Assembly: GCA_020055645.1 (NCBI GenBank)
Contig: CM034546.1
Span: 102,941,812 to 103,005,811, forward strand
Length of the DNA stretch: 64,000 nucleotides
Reading direction: 5' to 3'
DNA from: Tomocerus qinae
Taxonomy: Eukaryota > Arthropoda > Collembola > Entomobryomorpha > Tomoceridae
How positions within the stretch are numbered: position 1 is the first letter of the stretch; each line of letters starts with the position of its first letter. Positions 11,403-24,261 of this stretch are shown piece by piece. A model generated the notes under the pieces. The model worked only from the letters and a program-made list of their open reading frames with translations, was not told the DNA's origin and did not search any database. The translations under genes were made by a program, and so were the position numbers.

Positions 11403-13111
11403 CTTGAGTCCTCGAGGGAAGTCTACTGCGTATTATCAACGAGTATCTTAATGAATACGTAAACTTTATCACGTAGTTCCTCCAAGTAATTTTATAATAG
11501 CAAAACCATTTCGAGCCAAAAAATCTTAGCACATAGTTGTATATACTATATATTGAAGCCAGGTCACGTGTAACTGAGGTTAGCATCAGTTGAAGGAAAT
11601 TTTTCGAAAAATTAATTCATGTTCGACGAGGTTGTTCAATTGTTGTAAACCTATTAGATTGTTTGAAATGACATTAAGTGATAATATAAACATAACGCAT
11701 GCAAATTGCGTTATAAAATACAGGCAATATAAATATATATAGCAATGCAATAGACAGAGTAGATATCAAGATTCTCTTTAACTACTTATAATGCAATTTT
11801 TGTAGAATAGTTTCAAATAGTATCGAATTATCTTATGGCCTCAAAACTAAAACAAAACTATTTCGCAACCTTTTACCCTAAACCTGTAAGAAATTATTAC
11901 GGTAGTGGAGGTATTGGTATATTACACTAAATCATGAATCGTTTGTCCGTCTATGACTTTATGACTGAATACATGTTTAACTAGCTACCTTTACCTATAA
12001 TTAAGTATTAGTGTAATGCTTGAATATGGTAAATAGTGGAGGACTCACTGAATAAGCTCATGAGCAAAATAAGTCAGCAGCCACGGAATTTTTGCTCATT
12101 TATTAACTAACGTTTCTTGCAATTGTGGTAAATGATGAGATTGTTTAACATATAGGTTTAATTAATATTAATATTGCTATATGTACATAATATGATATAT
12201 TACTTTTATTATCTCCCTCTCATTTCCATTTGTGATTTATACAATCGTATGGGTCTCGAGTATGTAGATAATATATATTCTACCTATATACCGTTGTAAT
12301 TGTCTAATACGGGATACGTTACGCTCAGTTAGTTCTATAATCAATAGTTACTACATTTTTGTAACGACATCGATATTTGTATACATTTTGTAATGTTTGA
12401 GCGCCAAGGTCGTTTGGTGTTTGTTAAGTTATTGTTTGATAATCAAGTTTTTCACCATTTTCCTATTATATATCTACCATTGTTGAGTTGACTGACTTAT
12501 ACTAAATGTACATTTTTATGAAATCGTCCTGATGTAACCTTAACCTACCGTTATTATAATGAGTACCTTCTTATGCCTTCTTCCTACTAACCGTAACAAT
12601 AAGTTAGTAGAAAAACTAAAGCAATACATGCAAGGGTCCCATTTTAAAATATGTTTAAGAGTTACAATAACAGGTGAATAGTGAATTGGAGTTCCTAAAA
12701 ATAACGGTATTTACAATAAATGGTACTTGCTCCATAAACTTAACTAATTTTTGCATATGTATTTTTTATACGGGGAGAAACTGTAAAGCAGGCAGCGCAT
12801 TGCCCGAAGGGCAATGTGTGGTTTCGCCACTTATTATACTCTTATAAGAAGAGATTACAATTACGAATTACCATTTTCTAAGGAAAACTGAACCAAGAGT
12901 TTTAGCCGATGATACGAAAATATGCCTCACTTTGAATCAGTCAGTTTGGCTTCTGTATTTATAGTGTTAATTAACAACTTTTATTCTCTCGATTTTTAAA
13001 GGTAACATTTGTTGTAAGTATACAAAGTGTTATAAAATTAGCTGCATTTTCCTACATTGCGTGATAATGATAAGATTTATAATTTTCGTACTTCGCTTAT
13101 TTATTGGAAAA
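11403..13111. other. Convergent intergenic region between AREL1-like A and B
   Basis: Contains the 3' UTRs of two convergent genes and no further exon. A perfect hairpin (CATTGCCC, loop GAA, GGGCAATG) lies at 12798-12816, with a smaller GTGG/CCAC hairpin right after it. For copy B, the reverse complement of TTTATT at 13100-13105 gives an AATAAA within about 10 nt of its stop codon. For copy A, an AATAAA occurs near 12714. Neither poly(A) site is proven. Confidence 0.45.
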
Positions 13112-16100
13112 CTATGCGAAAGAAAATCCTTCTCCGCCTTCTTGTATCGCTATTTTGAGAGCTTTTTCAAAGACTTCAAAGGAAGGTTGATCCGATAAGC
13201 AAATTTGATTAAAGCAAGTATGCGCTGTTGGTAACTTTCCATACGTATTGGCTAGGGTTATCTTGAATAACACAAGGAAAACAAGCATATATATCAGTAC
13301 AATAAATTAGCAGTATAACAAAATATAGGCAACTTTGGCTTTTGGTAACTATATCAAATAATATAACTCATTTCTTACCTTAAACTGAGGATTCAAGGCT
13401 TTAAAACCCCCATGAGGCAACAAACTTGAACCTGTGGTAAACTGAAGAAGGCGAGCCCTTTCGTCTTCCGTCATGTTCGCAATGGCAGTAAAGAAATATT
13501 TAAGAATACGACTATAGGCTGGGTCGAATCCCCAACCCCCATCAATGTGGTATTTCTTTAGATCCTCTAAATCAAATTCACTTCTTCCGCATATTAAAAG
13601 CTGTAATTTGAAATGATTTAGATGAAAATTTTGAAATTTCAGAACATTATCATATCATAGCATATTTCATCATACTTCTAGTTCATTCTCATCAAAATTA
13701 GTTAATAATTCATCCGGAACAATGTCATGTAGTCCTTTCACGAACGCTTCCACTTCTTTTTTTACTCTGACACCTAAACGATAGTTCGCCAAAGCGTTCA
13801 GGTACTCTTCTTTGTTTTCATTCGTTACAATTTTCTTTGAACCATTAGGAACTATCTCAATTGTCTGCAAACAAAACATTTCAATTCGTTTTAGCTACGC
13901 TACTCATACAGAAAAACAATATTCAATATAACAAAGACATTTCCATCACAAATACCTGAATTAATACTCCCTTCGAATTGTATTCTTCTTCTGTAAAATT
14001 TATCGATGGTTCCATTGTATCCATATCGCTCTCTAAAATGTACTTTATTTTCCCTAAGTATAATTCTGGATCATCTTGCTCGAAATGCTGAAAAATGCAA
14101 TTATTGATAAAGCTTAATTACAATATGTTATATTTAAAACAAAAAAATCCTTGCATTTAAAGACCTTCGGACTTCATCCGAACATTTTCACGAAACCCAC
14201 TTGCTAATAGTACTGTGGAAAGTATTTGGGGTACCCAAGGAATGATACTTAGTGATATTTTAGTAGAGATACATTTTGCGTACAGATGTGATGTGAGAGA
14301 AAGGTACTTTCCCTCACAACACAGGAATACCATATACAACTTTCACTAAAAAGAAAGTTCTCATATGTACCTAAACGTGCACTCAAATGTATACAAATGA
14401 GGATATTCTTCCAATATTTAGTTAATTATGATTTAAAAATGTGTACCTTGTATTCTGGTCGAAGTCCTATCATTTGAGCAAAGAATGAACGGCTGAATCT
14501 GGCATTGACCATTTGTTTGCACATATCGCCCCAAGCACTTTTAAGAAAAAAGAAAATCTCACCAAGTGCTTTTCATGTAAATGACAAGCACATTAACTGT
14601 TTATCAACCTTTCAAAAAGACATTTTCCAACGATCTTCCCTGCGAATTGGTAATGTTTCGTTGTCCATTGATCACTACGACTGGAGGCTGCGTTCGGGTG
14701 TACAAGCCTCGAATTGCCCATTGCACTGAACATTCCATCTTTGCTGTTTTCAAATAGTTTTACACAAAGAAGCTCCAGCCACTCTCTTCGCAATCCACCG
14801 GTATCAATGCCCAATTCGTCTTGAAATTTAATACGAAAGCTTTTGCACCAATTAAGAGATCGAAAATTCTTTGTAGCTGACATTGACTGAAAGGAAGTTA
14901 TTTAATATTAAATCAAGTTTTAGTATTTCTGGGTAAGGAATTAAAAAGCCGCTTACCGATGCTACTAGGTCACTTCTATCTATTTTAACTTCAAGTAGAC
15001 TGATTCTTATATCCTTTAATGTTCCTTTCAGTTCTTCATAAAACACTCTTTGTTTTCCTTCAAATGTTTCTGTTCCTCCTATAAGCATTTAAAGTTTTAG
15101 TCAAATGCTACATTATATTGATTTTGAGAAAAATGACAAAATTACCTAGTCGCCTCCGTAGAAAATGATTAAACATGCCCATAACAATACGAGCACTAGT
15201 CGAACTCATTTCTAGCGTTATTTTTGGCCCAATTCCGTCGAAAATTGAGAACGTATAGGTCTTATCGTCATCATTGGTAATTAGCATATTTATCTATAAA
15301 TTGTAATTCAAAAGAATACAATTGCTAATGAAAATGGCATTATCAATTGAATGAAACAAATATGTGAATGAAAGAGAATGGTATTAATTTTTGGAAAATT
15401 ACCTTAGTCATGGATGATACTCTAAATGTAGCTATTCTAATGGGAAAGATTTTTAGAAAGTACTCTCGGATGTAAAATAGCTTTGGCGAAACGTAAATAT
15501 ACATTTTTCTCATTTTCTTCTGAATCTCTGTACCAATGGCCAATAGTTTTGCTTCGTGATAAGTCCAACTTGGATTATCATTTAAAATATTTTTCATAAG
15601 AGACTCTTCATAACAGTCCATTACTACAATGTCGAAAGACCCGTTGTGTACCTCTTGGTCGTTGTAAGTTATTGAACCACTATAAATTCCAGTTGAGAAG
15701 CAATCCAAATTAAACTTGATTCTTTCCAGATAACCAGAAGCTAAATCGAATTTGTATGAATACTGCTCTGAAGACAAAACTTCATTCTTCCGACTTTCAT
15801 CAGCCTAGAAATTAGTATTTAGAAAACGTGTTAAATTGTTGAAAATCTTTCAACAAAGGGAGAAAAATTGCATAAAAGCTTTCAAAGAGAAATTTTCAAT
15901 GCCCTACCCTTAAAATAATAGCTCATTATCATGATTCAGTATATAATTATTTTTAAATTACAATTTTGGCAGTGAAAGCAAATCCATCCAAATTGACTTC
16001 GTTCATTCGGCAAAAGTTTCCAAAACGATCCTTAGGCTGAATATCAAATGTAGCTGTTTTGTAAGCGATAACAGAAAGTGTGGGACACGGTCGAAGAAAG

Positions 16101-16874
16101 CTTGTTTTCTTTGGATCAGGTTCTCCAGCCAAAAATACTTTTGTGAAAGGACTTCCAGCAACACGAGATCCATTGTAGCGGACGTGGATTGCATAAGATC
16201 CCGATTGTTGTACGGAAAATTTAACCCAGATTTCTACTTTATTTTCTATTTGTCTCGGTTCCGTGATATATGCAACCGTGTTTGCATTTTTATGGCATAT
16301 TTCGATGAATATTTTGTTAAGAAAATCTGATATTATTGGTTCTTGTCCAGGGATTTCATTTTCACCTTTGGCAAACTGAAAACAACATGATAAAATGTAG
16401 GGAAGATCCACATTTAGATAGACATTTGGAGTTACACGTGCTACTTAAAATAGAATACAAGTACAATAGACAATAACACATAATATATTTTAGAAAGTGC
16501 TAATATGGAGTACCAAAATTGAATTGGTATCGGCATAATTACTTTTAAGAGAATTTAGATGTCTTATTGAATTTAGTTTTTATTACCACTAGTCGAAATG
16601 AAACAGTCTTCCCAACCCTACAAGGATCTTTCCAGTCAAATATCACTTTGCATGATTTGGCAAGATAAAATTTGCTGAAATACTTCCAGGCATAAGTCGC
16701 AACAAGTGCGGCAAATATTGCTAAAAGTAGTGAAAAGTTCAAATTAATACAGCATTCAATTTATACTTTTAGGCTAGGTACCACATAAAAATTAATTTCT
16801 AAACAAGAACCAAAGATATATTTTCACTTGCCTCCTGTGCACTTACCAAATAAATATCCAGCATCAGAAAACAT
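13112..16874 (-). CDS. AREL1: AREL1-like HECT E3 ubiquitin ligase, copy B (complete)
   Basis: Minus-strand exons in order: 16874-16847, 16720-16587, 16375-15962, 15804-15403, 15293-15146, 15078-14957, 14886-14609, 14537-14447, 14087-13956, 13864-13676, 13600-13379, 13261-13112. They sum to 769 aa with all phases consistent. The start is the ATG of a 28-base first exon (MFSDAGYLF), a layout shared with copies A and D. A membrane segment (AIFAALVATYAW) is followed by two filamin-like repeats (VAGSPFTKVF; IQPKDRFGNFC; NGSFDIVVM) and a full HECT domain (GGLRREWLELL, ARFSRSFFAQMIGL, QFTTGSSLLPHGGF). The catalytic Cys is residue 736 in HTCFNQICL, 33 residues from the C-terminus. The last intron has a weak acceptor (TTCAAG). 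Predicted to be an active E3 like copy A. Confidence 0.87.
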
Positions 16875-18131
16875 TGTATATTCAAAATGTATCTGTTTTT
16901 ATGGAGGTACACATTTTATAATCCATTACTCTGTGTAGGTGATATTTCTAACTAAAATTGTTCTCCTTTCATTTAAATGTGAATTATTTCAAAAACAGCA
17001 AACTTTTTTGTCTTTAAGTGCGCTGCATAAAGTTGCGTCTGTGCTCGTACAAAATAGAAGCTCAATATAAACAATAATAATAATTTGGTCAAATTATTTG
17101 TGTCAATGAAAGAAAACTACGTCTTAAGTATATGTTTATATAGCTGCACAGAAGAAGCTACCATTACAGATAATCACAACATATCGCAAAACATCGGGAA
17201 TTCACCGAATTACGAACAGAGTTACAGAACTAACTTTCCTATCCTATGTGTATGTGTGTAGCAATGTTAATTGCTTTATGCTGCCTCTCTTCTTACTCCA
17301 TTTAGCAGCAGACATCACAAGAGTAGTAAGATTTAACTGTTGCTGGCAGACCTGTTTACTATATTCTTGCCACACACACATTGCAATGTTTTTCTCAATA
17401 TTTGCGAACATTTGTACTGCAGTCTTTTCCCTCTATACAGAGATGTTTTATATGCAGCCAAGGTTGTCTCTTACGTAACTTTCATAGGCTTCCTACCAAT
17501 TTAAAGTCTTTAACATACAAACCTATTATTATGTAATCCAATTCTAATTTTTTGAAGGTATGTGCATGTTATATTATTATTTACAATTCGTAATGATTTT
17601 CCTCGTATAGATCTAATGGGATGCATTCAAGGAGCTTTTACGTTACGTAAAAGCTCCTTGGATGCATTATAATATAATTACATCTAAATTTCACAACTTC
17701 CTTTATCCTTTTTTTCTTATCATTATACAGGCAGATTTATTTGGGCACTGATACATAATAATAAGTATCTGAATGCACTGAATTTGCTTGTGAGTCGTAA
17801 CTGCATGCAATAATTCGTGCTTGTTTCACGCAAAATAGATACCTGTCCATATGCCAAGATATAATATTATTATGCCCTGCTTTATAAACTGCAAAACTTG
17901 GGCTTTAGGACCAACCTTTTGAACGAAGACTACATTTTCAAAAAATACACATGTAGATTTTGCAAAAGACGCATTTACTGTTTTTGTTTATTGCTAGAAT
18001 TCTTACATTTGTGCTACTGCCAAAATTACTCAGAGAAAAGACGCAATCTCATGTGCAAATTCTAAATATTCAAGGCGTAGATAGCAAAGTGTATGACACA
18101 AAATATGGTGCAATCTCTGGCTGTTGTCAGA
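16875..18131. other. Intergenic region between copies B and C; one strong hairpin
   Basis: No exon found. At 17621-17667 two 23-base arms (GGAGCTTTTACGT core) pair with one mismatch around a single-base loop. The function is unknown; it could be a minimal palindromic repeat. The region should hold the B promoter and the C 3' UTR. Confidence 0.45.
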
Positions 18132-21100
18132 CTATATCTGTCTCCAATCTCCATGAACAACAGCTAGTAAATTCATCTCAAACTTTTCGAAATTGGTGTG
18201 ATCGGCAAGTGATATTTCGTGAAGGCTGGGTATCCCGTATGGTTTTTGTCCTATTGAATATGATATAAGTAAAACTGTATAATATTTTGTAAATAAACAT
18301 GTGTAAATAATAAATCCATTATGTACATATACATTAACGTAGCATCTTACTACGTACCAAATGTACTCTTGATGCCAATGGTAAACGGAGGAAAGAGTTT
18401 TTTGAATCCCCCAGCCGGCAGAACGCAAGAACCAGTAACTAATTGTAACAGACGTAACCTTTCCTCTTCGTTCATGTTTGTCACAGAAGACCAAAACCAT
18501 GACAGAATTAAATCTCGCCTATCTGAACTTACATGACATGAAGCCAACCTGTGATGCTTCTTCAGATCTTTCACGTCAAAGACTCTTCCTCCACATAGCA
18601 GCAGCTAAAATGATAACCAAAACTTTATAGGAATAATAATTTTATATGTAATTTTCTAAAGTATATAGACACATAAATACAGTTCCCAGACTCTAACACA
18701 CATTTAAATACTTACGTCCAAATCATGTTCACTAATGTCAGCTAAAAGTTCCCTGGACACAAGTAAGTTAAAACCATTTCGAAGTGCGGATATTTCATAT
18801 GTAAATTTGTAAGCTAATTCATAATGGGCTATAGCATTCAAGTAGAAAATCTTATTTTCGTTTGTGACTTTTACATTGGAACCATCGGGAATCACATTTA
18901 TCTTCTGATAGATAAAAAATAGAAATCGCGTATTATGTTTTCATTCCAAGGCATTTACACAGATTTATAGATGATTACAAAGTCACAGCGTACCAGTTTG
19001 CTTTTCTTATTAGCACTAGAAATTCCAATCCACTCCAGAATACCCTGTGTACCAGATTGACTGTCCTCGTCTATAGTAAAAGTTAGTCCCATTTTATCAA
19101 TATCTGAAGAATTTAAAATCTCTCTGACTTTGTTACACTCTTCCGGATGGTCTTGCACCAAATGCTGATAGTTGACAGGAAGACCCACTAATTGAGCTAG
19201 TAAGGATCTCGTAAATCTCACGTGTAAACTAGAATCTCCTGTAATAGCTGATTCATATAGACATTTTCCTAATATTTTCCCTGCAAATTCATAGTGCTTC
19301 TCTTGCCATTTAGGATTTCTTGTTTTAGCCAGATTGGGATGCAACAAACTCGTCGAGCCAAGATTACTGAACATTCCATTTCGTTTACTGGTAAAGATTT
19401 CTTCACAAATCAAATCAAGCCAAGCATAATCTTTTGAAAGGTTTCTTAAATGACCTATAATTGTAATATCAACTTTTTATCTTCTTCAGCATAATTTGAT
19501 AAGGCTCTAAAAATAAGTAACAGTAGAAATCAAATATTGGAGACTACCTTTAGTTTTAGCCATTTCTTCTACAAATGTTACAGAGAAAAAAGCACACCAA
19601 TCATGATACGTATATCCTTCGACTTCCTCCATCATCTATAGAGAGGATAGTTGAATTGAATTCGTGCATACCATATACTACCATGTTGCAAAGAATAGAA
19701 ACTTAATTTTCTTACTGATTGCACTAAATTGCTACGATATAGCCTAATGTGTCGTGTAGAGTGCCTCCAGTATAGAGATGTTCCACAAAGATTTTTATGG
19801 AAACATTTTCGCTTTTCTTGGAATGAAGTGAAGTTTCCTTTGTAAAAAAAAATGGTGATGTCAATTTTTGTTAATCGATTATCTCATGTAATTCCTACAA
19901 TTTGTCTTACGTAATAGATCGCCTTGAAAATGAGCAAATGTGACCAAAAATATTCTTGCATCTCCCGGAGACAATAAAACAGTTATAGGTATTTGTATTC
20001 CATCCGACAATACAACGGCGTACATCATTTGGTCACTAACTACTACACTTTCTCGAAATGTTAAGTCTGTTTTTTTGGTAATATTGTACTCAGCTTTGCG
20101 CCAGTAGAGGAGACCGAAATCTTCTTCAATTGAAATAAATCTAGGAGTAATAGTTATTCTAATTTTGCAAGGATTATCGTCAATATTCTTCACCTCGGTT
20201 CCTAGTGCCATCAATATCCCTTGAAACTGAATATTTTCCCATGTAAAGAGATATTTCAAAATACTGCTAAAGCTCATTAAATTTTTCTCCACTTGCAATT
20301 CTTCACTTGATGACAGAGAAATAATATAAAAGTCCGAGCCATTTTTTATAGGATGGTCTCCATACAGAACTGAAGCTTGATAGACAGAATCGCTAAGTGC
20401 CTTCAAATGAAGAGATGGCCTAGTTCCATTTTCAATAAATACGAATTTTCCTTCAACTGTTCCATCGGCAGTATTTGTGTGAGAATGTATCTATAAATAC
20501 GTATATATGCATTATATGATAAAAAGATATTCTATTATATTAAATTCTGGTAGATCTTCAGAAAAACATTGCTAAAACTTGTGAAAATGGTACTGGTTTT
20601 ATAGTTTCATCTATTCATATAATATTATGATCTACTCACATCTTTCATGATGAATTGAAACTGGGATAGTTGTAGATCGCTGTTGTTGCATAAATTGCCG
20701 TAAAAATCTCTAGCATCTATTGTGATTTGGTGCACGATTCCTGTTTGTACACATATGAAATTTGGATTGTGTAGATCTAATTTGGTTTTGGCAGGGTCAA
20801 GTTCAGCCGAAATGAACTCTTTTACAAAAGGACTCCCATTACAACTGTACTCCCAGAAAAAGCAAGAATAATTAACGTAGACACTGTACTCTCCTGCTTG
20901 TCTCACTGTAAATGTCGCCGTAACACCATTTGAACGGGCTTTATTTTCTTCTATCACTACACTTATTTTGACATGTTGCCCGATATTTTCGACATATATT
21001 ACAACATTGTTAATAATGTCTTCCAAATCCTCTTGTCTAAGTTGTTCACCGTCCTGCCTTGTATACTGCAAGTAAATCAAAGAACATTAATGAAATTTGA

Positions 21101-21427
21101 AATCAGAGAGAAAGAACAAAGAAAGCTTACAAATAAGCCAAACTACAATGAATTAGAACTTTTGTAGAGTAACGATAGTGGACAATAGCATACAGTTATT
21201 GTACATGATACAGCTCTTCCACAATAAGGTCTATCACTAGACCAACTAATTGCAGAGTCAATTCCACGAATCAATTGATATTTCTTTCCTGCCTTCCACA
21301 AAATGTAGCCTATACAGACAAGTGAAACTACTGTAATTACAAAGAATACAAGAATGTTCCAGGAGTTATTTAGTTCTTGTAGGGGCGTTTCAGTTAATGG
21401 TAAATCTCTGCCGTCACTTGGGATCAT
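18132..21427 (-). CDS. AREL1: AREL1-like protein, copy C: HECT domain without catalytic cysteine
   Basis: Exons: 21427-21194, 21065-20640, 20490-19911, 19837-19716, 19635-19548, 19454-18994, 18904-18716, 18604-18358, 18250-18132; 821 aa with every phase consistent. An N-terminal membrane segment (ILVFFVITVVSLVCIGYIL) precedes two filamin-like repeats (NGSPFVKEF; IDARDFYGNLC). A recognisable HECT fold follows (YEFAGKILGKCLYES, VRFTRSLLAQLVGL, LLQLVTGSCVLPAGGF). In the last exon the segment equal to A/B HTCFNQICL reads IPSLHEISL, so the catalytic cysteine is serine (codon 18225-18227) and the conserved His is gone. The C-terminal tail is 3 residues shorter, with Trp in place of the usual Phe near the end. 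No frame breaks: a maintained pseudo-ligase rather than an obvious pseudogene. It could act as a dominant-negative or a scaffold (inference). Confidence 0.83.
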
Positions 21428-21884
21428 ATTATTCTGATCTCTATGGGTTTATATTTAATTTCAAAAAGAAATAAGGAAATGTTCATTAATGGAGTGGAGA
21501 AAGTGAACCATGAATGACGGAGTACATCATTGCGAGTGCAATATGTTTTTCATACTAACCATGTCACATAATAATATTTTATGGATTAGTGATTCATCAG
21601 TAATAATTTGGTGCCATTTGACTTTCCGGATGTAACACTTTTACTGCGTAAAGTGTAACTATAGGTGATGATAATAAACACGATATTATCTATTAATTTG
21701 AGATTTTACGGTATCTACCTGAAATCCCTTTTTTCATATTTACGACTTGGGACTACTAAAACAAGTCTAAGTAAATTGCGCCGGCCGTGTGTCTGTGTAA
21801 ACAGACAGTCCAAATCCAAATGACCTAAAATCATTATGAAACTTAAAGGAGTAATTTGTAAAGAACAGAAATAAAGATTGTGAC

Positions 21885-24261
21885 ATGATACGTGAAGATT
21901 TATTTTATCGAGGCAGTTATTTTGGTAAGAGTAGCGATGTCGCGGTATTTAACTTTTTAAGAAAAAGTCTTCTAAAAAGGCTAAATTTATTGCATATTTT
22001 CTTGTTTCAGACCATTTAGAGTCGATTTAGGGGTGGTCATTTTTTGGGTGGTGAGACCCGCCCCCTTTTGGGGTAGGTTCATGTCAAGGCTAGTATAAGT
22101 AAAAATACTAAAATGTTAAAATAGTAAAATAGTTAATACTAATTGGTACTAAAACTTACTACGAGACTTTCGGATCACTTTCAATCAACACTAAACACAA
22201 CTCCCATAAAAAAGTTAAATACCACGACATCGCTACTCATACCGTTATTTTAACATGAAAAAAATTGTCATGTGTTTGTGGGTTTCCAAGTCAAGTCTGA
22301 GTGATATGGATGGAACAAAATATTGTTAAAAATGAAATAGTACTATAATATAATTCTGTGATGCAGAATCTTTTTTTGTCTTGGCTATCTTTCTTGTCTC
22401 GATATGGGCCATTTCCTGCTTCAGAAACCATTTGCAATATTACATTACTTCCAAACAAATTCAAGTGACATTTTTCAATTCCTCATCCTTGTCGCCTGAC
22501 AGCAGCTACAGAAGCAACGGAATTAACAACACGGTTGGAGATGTTGTTACAGTTTTAATTCAGGTAAATTAATATGGGATAGAGGCATGGGGGTGCATAA
22601 AATAAATACATAATGAACATGCATTAACCTGCATATTTGTGTAAAATCGGCATAGAATAATGACCGTAACAACTTTTGGGATAAACTTCATGTATTTAAA
22701 AATGATTTACTTTAATATTATGAATGTCTAAATATTTAGTTTATTGGATGGACCAACTTCATTATGTCTTCGGAAGAATTGTTATACAATGCCAGCAATA
22801 TCAGCATTGGGATATTTTCACAAACCGGCGCAGATTCAGATCCGATAGAAGTAACAAAATCAACAGTGAAGGATGATAATGACTCATGTACTAAGCTAAA
22901 AGTGGAATTTTGCGTTAAGAAAATTGGAATTTATAATTTTTGCGTGGATTACAAGAGTTTTAGAGTACCGAATAGTCCATTTACCCTAATATATAATTGC
23001 AGCTCATTAGACCCTTTGCAATCTTTTTTAATCTCTGAAAGTCCCACATTACTTTGCTACAAAACATACACAAAACGCCCCAATAATGATTCTTCTAAGC
23101 ACTTTCCTAATGTTAGCAATATCTTTGTTATCGAACCACTTGATCAATATGGAAATACGTCGGATAAAGCTGAGATGCAAAAGCTTTCCCTTGTCATTCA
23201 GGAAATTAAAAAGGCATGTTTTAACAAAGTTTAAAAAAGTTCAGTTCTTGTAATGATTTCAAAATTCTAAACGTTAATCATAGCTACAAAGAACAACATT
23301 AACCATGTGTTAAAATATGATTTTTTGCAGATAGAAAAAGGAATCCAACTTTCTGTTCCGGAACAGAAAAATAATTATGATTACCGTGCTGAGTTTCTAA
23401 CGAATACAGGAAAGAACGATACTAAACTTATAATTAAGGCCAATTTTCACAAAGCAGGAATTTACCGGGGAGAAATTTCGTACAATAGCGTTTTAATACA
23501 TAATGGCCAGTTTAATATCATTGTAATAGAGATCAAAGAGCAGCAATTGATTTTGAGGGCATTGGAGAGAGGTTTACCACTACCACAATTAGAAGCTCAT
23601 CTGCATTGCAGTGGCACAACTTTCATTGCTGCAAGAATTAGCATTGACACAGAAAATGTCAGGATTAATGACATAAATAGGGTCACTCGTCAGTGGACGA
23701 AAACGATTGCAGCATTTGCAACTAAATCTCTCCGAGTAAGCTTAGTAACCTTACATATCTTTCTTATTGCCTCATGCGTTTTGGTCACTTAGGAGGATAA
23801 ACTAGTGTAAAATTCAACTATAAACTAATGTTAATTCATTTGTATACAATTAATAGACATTATGTGTATTGTAGAGATTCTGCTGCATACTCCTTTTTCA
23901 GATTGAAATGGCCATCTTTGACGACGATTTGGAGAGGTGTCAATTAAAACTGTTTGCGAATCCCGAGGCCCGCAGTTGGAGGCTATTAGCAATGACACCT
24001 GTCACGGGGAAGTTGTTCATAGTTCTTATTAGCAATATACAATCAGGTGTGGTTACAAATCTTATATTTTTCAGTCTTGACAGATTTTAATTTTAACACT
24101 GGTATTTATGACAAAAAATTGTTTAATGAATTTATATACTTATTTATGATGTGACAGGGTTGGCGAATGGACATTCTATCCATAAAAGCGCTAAGAGATT
24201 CGAACTATCAACTTTATTGCACCATAATACATTCTTGTCTGAAAGGGACACTGTAAACTAG
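21885..24261 (+). CDS. AREL1: AREL1-like protein, copy D: filamin-like repeats without HECT
   Basis: Exons: 21885-21924, 22367-22563, 22740-23228, 23331-23735, 23902-24046, 24158-24261; 459 aa. The short first exon (MIREDLFYRGSYF) ends in phase 1, as in A and B. A membrane segment (FFVLAIFLVSIWAISCF) is followed by two filamin-like repeats (VPNSPFTLIY; IEPLDQYGNTSD; NGQFNIIVIE). The exon 23902-24046 has the same 145-base length and phase as the matching exon in A. After it, where A-C enter the linker to HECT, D has a final exon coding GLANGHSIHKSAKRFEL and so on, with a stop at 24259. I found no HECT-like sequence before RSRC1. AATAAA at 24278-24283 closes the transcript. The donor at 23229 (GTTTAA) is weak. 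Probably a membrane-bound, ligase-less paralogue. Confidence 0.75.
21931..22243. mobile_element. MITE inside intron 1 of copy D
   Basis: The left end GAGTAGCGATGTCGCGGTAT and the right end ATACCACGACATCGCTACTC are inverted repeats of about 30 bases that continue into AACTTTTT. The left end starts only about 5 nt after the first-exon donor (G|GTAAGA at 21925), so the insertion borders or helps form the splice donor. No transposase and no clear target duplication. Confidence 0.6.

Noticed and set aside
12798..12816. Perfect hairpin as a third Helitron 3' end
   Set aside because: No CTRR plus T follows at the required distance on either strand, and the stem sequence differs from the two accepted ends.
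18132..18500. 122-aa ORF read straight through the last intron of copy C
   Set aside because: The first part is intron sequence. Splicing at 18357/18250 gives the phase-correct HECT C-lobe instead.
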